Source: Gnetum montanum (taxonomy: Eukaryota > Streptophyta > Gnetopsida > Gnetales > Gnetaceae). Taken from it: a stretch of DNA of 64,000 nucleotides. The stretch lies in the NCBI GenBank assembly GCA_015680685.1, contig MNCI01009155.1:1-64000 (forward strand). The letters are read 5' to 3'. Shown piece after piece: positions 11,118 through 21,100 of the stretch. The first letter of the stretch is position 1. Each line of letters begins with the position of its first letter. The notes beneath the pieces are model-generated. The model did not search any database. It had not been told where the DNA came from and was given only the letters and a program-made list of their open reading frames with translations. Position numbers and translations under genes: made by a program.

Positions 11118-12666
11118 TGTACTGTCTGAAATCATCAGTCCCCAGCTGGAATGAAACAGAAACCAGGAGATCCTCGAACAAGCACAGAAGACCCTACCTT
11201 CGCTTGAGGACGAGTTGGAATTAACGAAGGCAGAGTACCTTGAATGGTCCGCATGCAGATCAGACAGGGATTTCCCCAAATGTACACCATTATACTGTAC
11301 GCTGGGTTATACGTAAATGGCGTAACTAATATCAAACGGAGTGTAAACGTACAAGAACATAAACAATGAGCATACACTAATGAACGAAAAACTGTAACAA
11401 ATCTTAACAAAAGAAATGTGGCAATATTATTGCGAAATGGAAAGTTACAATGCACCGGTCTAACGCAATTATGAATCTGACACAAGGCGGACGAAGAGCC
11501 TCGGTGGATGCAGAGGGATGATGGTGTGCTGGTTTGAACTGTAGGCACAGCGTGAAGGTTGTATGCTTAGTGTGAAGGGTTGAGGTCCAATGTATAGGAT
11601 TTTTCTCTAGTTTCTCAGTGTCTCTGGTTCTTTTTTTTGTCTCTGGTTTGCTCCAAAATTGCCAACCCCAATCTAGTGAAAAATTGGGGTTTTCATACAA
11701 GTTTAGACGTTAGACTCGGGTCTGAGAGGGGATGATTGGCTGTGGAGTGCTGGATTCTTGCATTGGGTGACATGTGGCACGTTGACTGAGTGTGAAAGAA
11801 TGAAATTTTACAAGTGTACGACATGTAGCACCCCAACGTATACCGCTGTACGCTAGCGTATACTACTGTACGCCAGCGTATACACACTGGGCATGTGAAC
11901 TCGGCGTATAGACTTGATCAAAACAAAAGAAGTCATTCAGCCTTCGGATTCGAATTCAAATGTCATGAGAATGTTGTCTGTGGATGTTCAGCATGGTTGG
12001 CCTTGATCTGACATGATTCTGGAGAGCTCTGATTGGTATACGTTGTGCAACACACTGGGCGTACACATTGTACATGTTGGGCGTACATGCTGGGCGTATA
12101 CGCTAGGCATGTAGGATGAACTCCAAAGTTCATGATGTCGAGCCAAAATTTGACTTTCTAGAGCCAATGATGACACATGATAATTGCCCTGTTCCTGTGA
12201 GTTGATGCTTTATACAAAATCTTGCTCTGAAGTGTAGTTTCCATGCCGTCTTTGGGATTGCATGCTGGGCATACACGTCAGTCATACATGCCGAGCGTAT
12301 ATGTGAGGCGTGTACATTGGGCGTGTATGCTGGGTGTATACGCTGGGCATATACATTGGTTGTATATGCTGGGCATATACGCTGGGATTGTATGCTGGGC
12401 GTATACGCTAGGCATATACTTTGGGAATGTATGCTGGGCATATACGCTGCATACTGCATACTTAGTGAGAACTAAGTATCTTGAGCTCCGAAGTTACCAT
12501 GTTTGATACCAGATGTCACCGTGGTCATCTGCAGGTTTCAGGGAACTGTTTCTCATTGAGTACGACTCTACTTGGGGCCCTCAAGCTTTAGTCATGCTAG
12601 GGAGCATCATGAATTAGCTCGATTGTTGTTGGAGAAGTACTAAGGTCAGAATTTTGTGGTGTTTCA
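11118..12666 (-). repeat. Y element 3' LTR
   Basis: 1549 bp, plus-strand ends TGTACTG...GTTTCA (minus TGAAAC...AGTACA). It matches 28,149-29,708 throughout. It contains tandem short repeats with GCGTATACGC and GTACGCCAGCGTATAC cores at about 11,830-11,890 and 12,050-12,450. Confidence 0.9.
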
Positions 12667-12668
12667 TT

Positions 12669-12681
12669 GGCCCCCCTTTGT
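12669..12681 (-). other. Polypurine tract of Y element
   Basis: Minus-strand AAAGGGGGGCCAA directly before the LTR start TGAAACACC. This is the plus-strand priming site of reverse transcription. Confidence 0.75.
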
Positions 12682-13679
12682 TGATGCTTGGAGGAATCAA
12701 CCCGAGAAGCGTCGACAAAGAAGTACAAAACACCACAAGCAACTTCATAGAGACATTGTCCTTTGGCACCTAGCTAGACATCATTGTACCATGTTCAATA
12801 GTACATAGGATTGGGGAAATGAAATTTGTATTGGATAGAGAAATGGGAACTTTAGGGATTGGTAACTGGTCAAGGGCTTGTGTGTGGTGAAGAGGATGTT
12901 CGGGTATGTGTGCGGGTCATGCTTATCTTTGTCAATAGCTATTGTCTAGCCATTTTTTAGTAGATTTGGGATCAAAACATGATGTGTATGTCCTTTGGTG
13001 GCACAAGACTCTTGCTTGAAGAGGACTTGTTGGCACTACCAAAGCCACGTGATGATGCGTTGCGTTCTTTGGAAGAACAGGGCCTTTGTTTAGTGTTTCA
13101 AGGGAACCTGTTGGTGGAGAGCCAAAGCCATGCAACAAGATGTTACTTGATTGTATAAGCATTTTCTTTCAAGGTAACTACCTTCTTGCCAGGGGCTTAT
13201 ATGGGAAGGACCACATTTTTTTTTCTCATGCTCGGATGCCATGTTGTGGGTCGCAACTACTTAAGAGTGGTGCAGTGTGCGACAGTGTGTTTAATGTTTC
13301 AGGCTGTACTGGGTGTGTCCGGGATGTAATTGATGGATAGGTGGGACATGTAACGAGAGATGTACTAGTGAATGGCTTGATTAGTCTTATCACGTGTGTT
13401 GTGAGCAACGTCTTACCTTGTTGCTGTGACAAAGTGCATTCTTGTACGAACACCTCTGAGTGTCATCCTGCAAGTGCAACTCCAAGAAGATAAGAAAACA
13501 ATGAGTGAGTAAGCAAGCTTAGACTTGAATAGCTACTGACTAAATTAAGGCAATAGAAAAAATTTTAGGCACTGTATATGAATAGCAGCAATGTTGTCAG
13601 GATCGGCTGATGGCGAGCAAGGCAGCAGCTTTGATGAAATTTGAATGCAGCCACAGATCGGGCGACTAGAGATGAAGTT
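12682..13679 (-). other. Y element 3' untranslated region
   Basis: Non-coding region between the PPT and the tandem repeats. The first 60 bases are like the matching parts of X elements (CTTTGTTGAYGYYTGGAGGA block). A run of coding-like frames on both strands near 13,080-13,450 shows no domain I recognise. Confidence 0.45.
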
Positions 13680-14165
13680 GCTAGTTTATAGTCGTAGCAG
13701 ACTATCATGGGTTAGTTTTATTTCATGACCCATTGGACATTGCCTATTTAGCATCGTGGTGGATGGTGCATTGCTAGTTTCTAGTCTTGGCGGACCATGA
13801 AGAGGCAAACTAGTTTATAGTCTTAGCGGACTCTGGCGAATGAGACTATGGTAGTTTAATGTCGTACTGGATGGATGCTAGTTTATTATCATTGTGGACA
13901 TTCTATGATATCATTTTACCGTCATGATGCCAGGACGAGCTATGGCATCAGTTTACCATCATGATGCCAGGACGAGCTATGGTATCAGTTTACCCTCATG
14001 ATGTTAGGACGATCTATGGTATCAGTTTACCATCATGATGCTAGGAAGAGCTATGGTATTAGTTTACCGTTATGATGTCAGGACGAGCTATGGTATTATT
14101 TTACTGTCATGATGCCAGGACGAGCTATGGTATCAGTTTACCATCATGATGCCAGGACAAGCGCG
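13680..14165. repeat. AGTTTA-type tandem array between integrase and 3' LTR
   Basis: The first part (13,680-13,900) has CTAGTTTATAGTC...GCGGAC units. The second part (about 13,910-14,165) has some six copies of a 37-bp unit with the core AGTTTACCATCATGATGCC and GGACGAGCTATGGT. The same AGTTTA-(N)-GTC/GCC core recurs at the other module borders in Y and X elements. Confidence 0.8.
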
Positions 14166-14403
14166 TAACTGAATCCATGCTTAAATGTGAAACAGTTTCA
14201 AGAACAAATGATTGGTTAGATTTGTAAGCTCATTTCCTTCCATGTTAGCTAATTTGAATGCTCCATTATCGTATGCTTTGATGAACAAGTAGGGCCCTTC
14301 CCAATTGGTTGAGAATTTGTCTAGGTGTTCCCGAATGGCTTTGAGTACAAGGTTGCCCTCCTTGATAAGGTGCTTATGAACATCGTGTTGATGGTGTTGT
14401 CGT

Positions 14404-15290
14404 TGTTTTGGTACTACTCAATTTGATCAAGCACACGTATACGTTCCTCCTCCACTGAGTCGAAATCAATAATGCGTAGGTCATTGTTTTGCCTTTCATC
14501 AAGGAGTCTGAAGAGTGTGATCCTTAAAGACGGTACCTGTAGCTCCAAGGGTAAAACAACTTCTGAACCATAAACAAGACTATATGTTGTTTTACCTATG
14601 GAAGTCCGATGCGTAGTACGATAAGCCCACAACGCGTATACTAGCTGCTCATGCCATCTTTTTAAGTACTGTAATGATGGTTTTATTTGTGGCCTCAGCT
14701 TGCCCATTGCTTTGAGGGTAGTGAGGGGATGAAAATGAATGTTTGATCCCTAGGCTTGCACAGAAAGTTCTAGTTTCGACACTGTTGAATTGTGGCTCGT
14801 TATCAGTGATGATGGTCATGGGGATGCCAAAACGGGTCACAATGTTTTCAAGAATGAAGTTGCATATTTGTTTGGATGTGGTTTTTCTAAGGAGAATAGC
14901 TTCTACCCACTTTGTTAAATACTCTTTCGTGGTTATGATGAAGCTATGCCCTGCAGAAGATGAGGGTGTTATTGGCCCAATGAGGTCTAACCCCCACTTT
15001 TGGAAGGGCTGGGTGATTTGCACTGTATGCAACTCATTTGGTGAAACATGTATTAGATTGTTATGTTTTTGATAGATACTGCACGTTTTGGCCTTGGAGA
15101 GATAGTCATACTCCATGTTTGGCCAATAAGAGCCCAAATGTCTTATTTTCGTTGCCATTGATTTAGGTGCTATGTGTCCTCCGCATAGTCCATCATGTAC
15201 TTGCTCAACGATGGTTTGGGCATCAGCGCTACTAACACATGTTAACAGTATGCCTTCGTAGGATCAACGACACAGCATATCCCCTACCAG
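14404..15290 (-). pseudogene. Y integrase (nearly intact DDE core)
   Basis: Integrase inserts the element cDNA into the genome. On minus, a zinc-binding N-terminus appears near 15,240-15,080 (VHDGLCGGHI...YWPNMEYDYLSKAKTC, with C..C). The catalytic core has the first Asp in WGLDLIGPI, the second in IITDNEPQF and the Glu in SNGQAEATNKT, so the D,D-35-E triad is readable. The C-terminal GPY-like segment reads SLVYGSEVVLPLELQVPSLRI (14,600-14,530), a form characteristic of Tat-lineage elements. A frame change near 14,680 splits core from C-terminus, and the N-terminus is in a different frame, so it is broken but little degraded. Confidence 0.82.
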
Positions 15291-15299
15291 TGCATATTG

Positions 15300-15900
15300 T
15301 CAAGAATGTTTTCGTACTGCATCCTTTTGTGCATTCATTAGATGTTGCGGTGTTTCACCAAGTACATGGTACTCTTTTATGTTGTCATACCATTCTATTG
15401 CATGTGTGGTACTAACAGATGCAATTGATAATTCATCAAGAGTATCAATTATGAGTTTAACACAACTGATTATAGAGCTAGGCAACATATGAAACATGTT
15501 TGGTGATATGTTTAGAGCTAGCATGACAAGTGCGTCTACAATGGTGTTATCATTTCTAGAAACATGTTGCACATCCATGTTTTCGAATTGCTTTAGTAAG
15601 TGTTTAGCTAAGTCACAGTATGGTTGTAAATGTTGTGCTTTGCATGTATAAATGTCTATGACTTGGTTTAAAACCAATTGTAAGTCTCCCCTGACTACAA
15701 GTCGTGTGATGTTGGAAGCTAATGCTACTGTAAGGCCCCTAAGGAGACCTCCGTATTTTGCTATGTTGTTGGTACAATGAAAGTTAAAGCGGTAAGCAAA
15801 GGGTTGGATCTCCCCAGAGGGATAGGTAATGACGGTGGTAACACTCCTTCCTCAAGCAATGGATGCTTCATCAAAGTTCAAAATAGCTTCGTACTCATCG
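15300..15900 (-). pseudogene. Y second (archaeal-like) RNase H
   Basis: Reads on minus as NFDEAS..., then FHCTNNIAKYGGLL, VVRGDLQLVLNQVI and HVSRNDNTIVDALVMLAL. The order Asp, Glu-region, GD-LV and N-x-x-x-DAL is that of the extra archaeal-type RNase H found only in Tat-lineage plant Ty3/gypsy elements, and it sits between the first RNase H and integrase as expected. One frame break lies near 15,680. The usual Glu in the TNN-AEYEAL motif reads as Tyr-Gly here, so activity is doubtful. Confidence 0.75.
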
Positions 15901-15959
15901 GGAACTATGTCTATTGCGCTCACGTTTTCGTCTGGAAAGTTTGGCTTTGTTGTTGTGTG

Positions 15960-16423
15960 ATCATGTGTTGGTGATGTAGTCAATTGGTTCGCTATGGCTT
16001 GACCCTTGAATGATGACTACGCTATGTAATGTAGGTCGAATTCAGCTATTATGGCTTTCCAACGTGCTATTCTGCTTGACTCGTAAATGTTACCGATGAT
16101 GGCCCTGAGCACATTATCTTTGTAGATTATGTTGGCTTGGTTATGGAAGAGATAATGTTGCCATTTCTTTAGGGAAAAGACAAGGGCTAAACACGACCTC
16201 TCTACTCGTTGTACTTCTTTTTGTGGGCCACTAATGCATGGCTCAAATAATAAACAAGGACTTCAATCCCATCGTCTCGTTTCTGGTAGAGCATAGAAGC
16301 GATGGACGAATCCGATGTGGCAAGATAGATGTAGAAGGGTTTATTGTTTTGTAGAGGGTACACTATTGGTAGCTAAGCCAGTGCTGTTTTAATGTTGTCG
16401 AAGGCTTCCTGGCATTGTGGAGT
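15960..16423 (-). pseudogene. Y first RNase H
   Basis: Follows the RT in the same orientation, with stops. On minus one can read a segment near 16,400-16,240 with YIYLATSDSSIASMLYQK and then a segment with LFIIWAMHYW / LVFSLKKWQHYLFHNQANI. These match the usual Ty3/gypsy RNase H start (xxLxVSDxAxxAVLxxE) and KHRHYFxxHxI block. Several stops make it non-functional. Confidence 0.65.
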
Positions 16424-17629
16424 CTATTCAAAATGGACATTCTTTCGTAGCAAATGATTCATGGGTTTCAACTTGTCCGTTAGTTTTTCTATGAAACGCC
16501 TGATGAACTGTAATCTACCTTGTAGACCTCGAAGTTTAGTAATGTTGCTTTGTGATTTTAGATTGATGAAAGCTTTAACCTTATCTAGATCCACCCATAT
16601 TCCTATTTTTGACACTACAAAGCCTAGCATCTTGCTCGTTTTTACTCTGAAAACACATTTCTTTTGGTTGAGCCTAAGTTCATATTTTAAGCAACGTTTT
16701 AGGATCAAATCTATATCTTGGATGTGTTGCTCTGGTGTTTTCGATTTAATTGTAATGTCATCTACATAATCATTGAGCGAATGACATATGTAATCGCTAA
16801 AAATAAATGTCATTGCCCTTTGATATGTGGCCCCAGTGTTCTTGAGGTTGAATGACATCATTGTGTAACAAAAGGTACCCCACAGTGTCATAAAGGTAGT
16901 ACGAAGCTGATGCTCCGGGTTAATGCATATCTGGTTATATCCTAAGAAGCCATCCATAATAGATAATAGGGCATGCCTGACGATTAAGTCAACAAGTTGA
17001 TCGATGCTGGGTAGGGGGAAATCATCTTTTATGGTCGCAACATTGAGGTCCTGGAAGTCAATGCATAGGTGAATGCTTCCATTCTTCTTTGGAACAATGA
17101 CCATGTTGGATACCCAATCAGCGTAGTCAATAGCCCAAATGAAACCTGCTTGATAGAGTTTGGTGATCTCATTGCAAATTGCCAACGCTACCTCAGGCTT
17201 AACCTTTCGTGCTTTTTGTTTCACTGGCCTTAATTTTGGATCAAGTATAATATTGTGCTGGACGATTCGAGGATCTAACCCGAGCATGTCAGTGTAAGAC
17301 CAAGCGAATGATTTTATGTTGTCTCGAAGCACATGTTCTATGTCTTTAGCCAGTTGAGGTTGCAATAATGTACTCAATTTTAATACCTTAACCTCACCAT
17401 TAGGCATAACGATGGGGGTTTCAGTCAAGGGGTCTTCAGTGATGCTATCAGCTTCTATGTCGAGGGATTTTGTCATACCTTTGTAGCTGTCTAACGTTTG
17501 TTGTGTTGAGGCTATGACTGTGTCATCCGTTGATGGACCTAAATTGATGGAATTTATGTCGATTTCTCTTGTGATCTTTTCGTTTGGTCCATTGATGGTC
17601 AATGGTGTCAATAGATGTTGATAATCCAT
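16424..17629 (-). pseudogene. Y reverse transcriptase, one long open frame
   Basis: A 401-codon open frame holds the whole RT domain. An N-terminal linker has LRDNIKSFAWSYTDMLGLD. Then come VKPEVALAICNEITKL, WVSNMVIVPKKNGSIHLCID, FPLPSIDQLVD and the catalytic YVDDITIK (about residues 290-297). The thumb follows with LRLNQKKCVFRV and MLGFVVSKIGI. Catalytic aspartates are present. Upstream it is separated from the protease by 5.7 kb of inserted sequence holding the antisense gene. Downstream it runs directly into RNase H. Ogre-type relatives keep protease and RT apart with an intron, so a splice joining the two here is possible but not demonstrated. Confidence 0.85.
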
Positions 17630-17749
17630 CGGGCTTGCTCCTGCTAATAAAAAGAGGGCAGAGTGAGCTAGTAGTGGTTGTTACGCATCCCAAGGCAATG
17701 TAAATCATGTGTATGTATACGGTGGTGGTTTATCATCGTACCTAGATGC

Positions 17750-17905
17750 ATGGCAGTTTGAGGCCTTACTGGGCTGAAGGGGGTAGTTTAAGGCCTTACC
17801 GGGCTGAGTGTGGCAGTTTAAGGCCTTACCAGGCTGAGTGTGGCAGTTTAAGGTCTTACCAGGTTGAGTGTGGAAGTTTAAGGCCTTACTGGGCCGAACC
17901 TATGA
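17750..17905. repeat. AGTTTA-type tandem array, left border of inserted gene
   Basis: Five copies of a 30-bp unit, core AGTTTAAGGCCTTACCGGGC followed by TGAGTGTGGC, between the RT start and the plus-strand gene. Confidence 0.85.
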
Positions 17906-18102
17906 TTTGATGATGCCTAGTTGATGTATGATCTGTACTGAAGAGTTTGCGCCAGAATGTTCAGTGTGGGCAACCGAAATTTCTTTGCCAAGGAATATGG
18001 TATGTGGTAGTGTTCATTATCTCGTTATCTTGTTTTGCATTTTCCCGTACTTTGTACTTTGAACAATTTTAATTAAAACTAATAAAATATTAAAAGGCAA
18101 CG

Positions 18103-21100
18103 ATGGTGGCAGCGGGGTCAACTCGACGCTATATATATGGTGGCGGGCGTGAGCGTGAACCTATCAGTTATCAAAGGCAACGTGAACCTAAGTTGCAGCG
18201 TGAGCATAAACCTAAGTCACAGCGCAAGTGTAAACCTAAGTCGCAGCGTGAGTCTAGAGAACCAAACCCCAACGTAAGCGTAGAGAAGCAAACCCCAACG
18301 TGAGCGTAGAGAAGCTAACCCTAGCATGAGCGATTCAGCTCAATGTGCAAGATCAAACCCCAGCGTAAACCTATGAGATTTAGCGTATAGGACGCCGGAA
18401 TTGGCAAGGGCAAGGAGGTAGAAGGCCAGGGGAGGAAGGGGCCCGACTTGACTTTTGTGGAGGAAAGTGAGGCCATGCTGCAGTGTTTGCCTAGGCCTAG
18501 GATTCCATCATGGCCTGGATCGGCATACAGGTAGGCTTTAATCTTACCTCAATTAATTGCTTTCATTTGTATTTATTATCTAGGCATAGACAGTTTTCGC
18601 AGTGTGCAAGGTCTGCACGCTCGGCATAGATAGTTTTCGCAGCGTGCAGGGTCTGCACGCTGGGCATAGATAGTTTTTGTAGTGTGCAGAGTCTGCACGT
18701 TGGGCATAGATAGTTTTCATAGCATGCAGGGTCTACACGCTGGCTATAAATAGTTTTCACAGCGTATAGGGTCTGCACGCTAGGCGTAGATAATTTTTGC
18801 GGCGTACAGGGTCTGCATGCTAGGCGTAGACAATTTTCGCAGCGTACAGTGTCTGCACGCTAGGCGTAAACAGTTTTTTGGCAGCGTGCAGGGTCTACAC
18901 GCCGAGTGTAAACAGTTTTTTAACAGCGTGCAGGGTCTTCATGCCAAGTGTAGACAGTTTGCAATTTTTTCGAAGTATTGGCCTTCAACATGGAATTTCA
19001 TTTCTCTATTTTATTTTCATGTATAGCTGATTTACCATGGCATTCTAGTTATTTGTAGGGATCCTAAGCCTTTCCTCTTAGTGGTTGAGCTGGTCGGGGT
19101 ACTGGCCTGGTTTGGGCCCCTTGATACCGATGAACCTGCCCTTGATTTGACTATTGATAACAATGGGGTATGGTTCAGGGAAGGGACATGTGAGTTCCTT
19201 GCCTTCATCTTAGATGGATTCAAGGTAGTGATATGGTCCCATCTAAGTAAACAAGTAGTGCAGAGCATGCTCGAAGTAATGTTGCCAAGATCCTTAAATG
19301 GCGTCATAGCTTTCATGGTGGACATTGACGAGGGACCATTTGTAATTGAGGACGGTCCCTCTGGAGGGCCCAGATCTACTCGTCCATTATCAGGCGTGTG
19401 GGACTTATTGCCTCGTGGGCCTCACTATCTCAATGGCACATTATTTTTGTCTACGCATGCGCATACATTATTCCAGAAACCTCCAGGCATGGTGTATAGG
19501 GTAGAGATGTAAGGTTGTTTAATTTGACGTTTCTATTTTGTTGTTTAGTGTTTTCTCTTGCTCTGACGACCATTCTTTTGCAGGTCCCAAGTTGACAAAG
19601 ATGGAATATGTGTCAATGATGATAGACTTGCATTGGCTCACACTACTTTAGAGACCTTCATGGCAGGTCCCACCCTCCGTGGAGCTATATTAGCTCAGAC
19701 TAAGGGTGACATTGTTCATTTTCATAAGCAGTTTTCTAGGGCGTTTGCGCAATGCACAGCTCAAGGGTGGCTTCATGGAGATTGGTCAGGCAATGGACCG
19801 GTTTTCCCTCGTGATACTGACTTGGGTCCTAGCAACATGAAGCCCACGACTGAAGGTAAGTGATGATATTTCCTTGACATCTTAGTCTGTTTGTTCGGCT
19901 GCAATGTTGGTCATACTAGTGCTATGGTTTTAAATTGTGTTTACAGTTAACGTCCCCCTCGACGGAGACCCTGTTACAACAGGGTAGACTGAGAGCACCC
20001 TATTGATGAAATTTGGGGAGGTCAGCAAGGTGCAGCGATGGTTGCGTACCAGTGCCCCACCATCTATTGTCCATTGTTTGAATGATGCTGGCCTCATGGA
20101 GTTATTCACAACCCCAAGCCCTGATGTCTCTGTAGCTGAGATGATTGGAATTGTTGATTCGTTTGACAATTCTGTCACTTACTACAACACCTGTATTAAG
20201 GGTGTCAAAATAGTTTTTCATCTATCAGCTGAGTTCTTTTCAGACCTGTTCGGTGTCCCGGCAGATGGTGTGAATGTGGTTTTGGACAGGGTGCAGAAAG
20301 AGCTTCATGTGGTGCGTGAGCTGGAAGATTTGTTGGGCATTCTCAAGGGCTCTAAGGGGTTCCCTATGTAGGGAACGTCAAAGGTGGTGGAAGTTAATGA
20401 ATTATATCCCCTGTTTAGGGCACAGGTGTTTCCTAAATCCCTGTCTCAAGTGAAGAGTCTTGGGGTGGAGGCTGTGTGCATCATGTGGACCATTTTAGAG
20501 ACCGGGATGCATTATAATTGGGCCCAATTTTTGTTGTCAGGTTTCCATAGGGAGATAGTACAATTACGTTCAAACGTTGAGGGACAGTCCCATTTTACCT
20601 TCGTGTTCTTTGCAGGTTATCTACGTCGCCTGGCCAAATTTCTGGTGGTTTGTGCAGATAATAAATATGTTTTGCGGGATCATACCCAATTATCTCATCC
20701 ATGGATTAACCAATTGTTTGAGGTATTTGAGTCTCAAGATGTACCCAAGGGGATCGATGAATCGGTTTCCATCACAAACAGAGGGGTCATCTGGTACTTC
20801 AATCCATACACGTGACATTGTGGGGTTGGAACCAGACAATGTGCCCTACACTGCTAGGAGGGCTGATCAGGTGATCAAGGAGACCATCAGGAAAGCTAAA
20901 TCGAAGATTCAGAAGCACGAACGTCCTAAAGAGGTGGCCTCAACTGTGGAAGAGCCAAGGGTGAAGCGAATACAATTCAAAATTTCTGTTCAAGGTAAGT
21001 AAGCTTGATGCACTTATTGTATTGTCATTTTTGTCTTATTCATTATTTTTTTTCATTTTGACCACTTACATGAAAGTAATGTCTTCAGACCTGACTTAGG

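Noticed and set aside
13080-13460. Overlapping open frames on both strands in the Y 3' region
   Set aside because: Short, no domain, no codon pattern, and within non-coding 3' sequence of the element.
13900-14165. Evenly spaced 37-bp repeats as a CRISPR array
   Set aside because: There are no unique spacers between units, the genome is eukaryotic, and the units are a tandem repeat of a retrotransposon border.
14743-15072. Plus-strand 109-codon frame over the integrase
   Set aside because: It is the antisense shadow of the integrase core, which explains the open frame.
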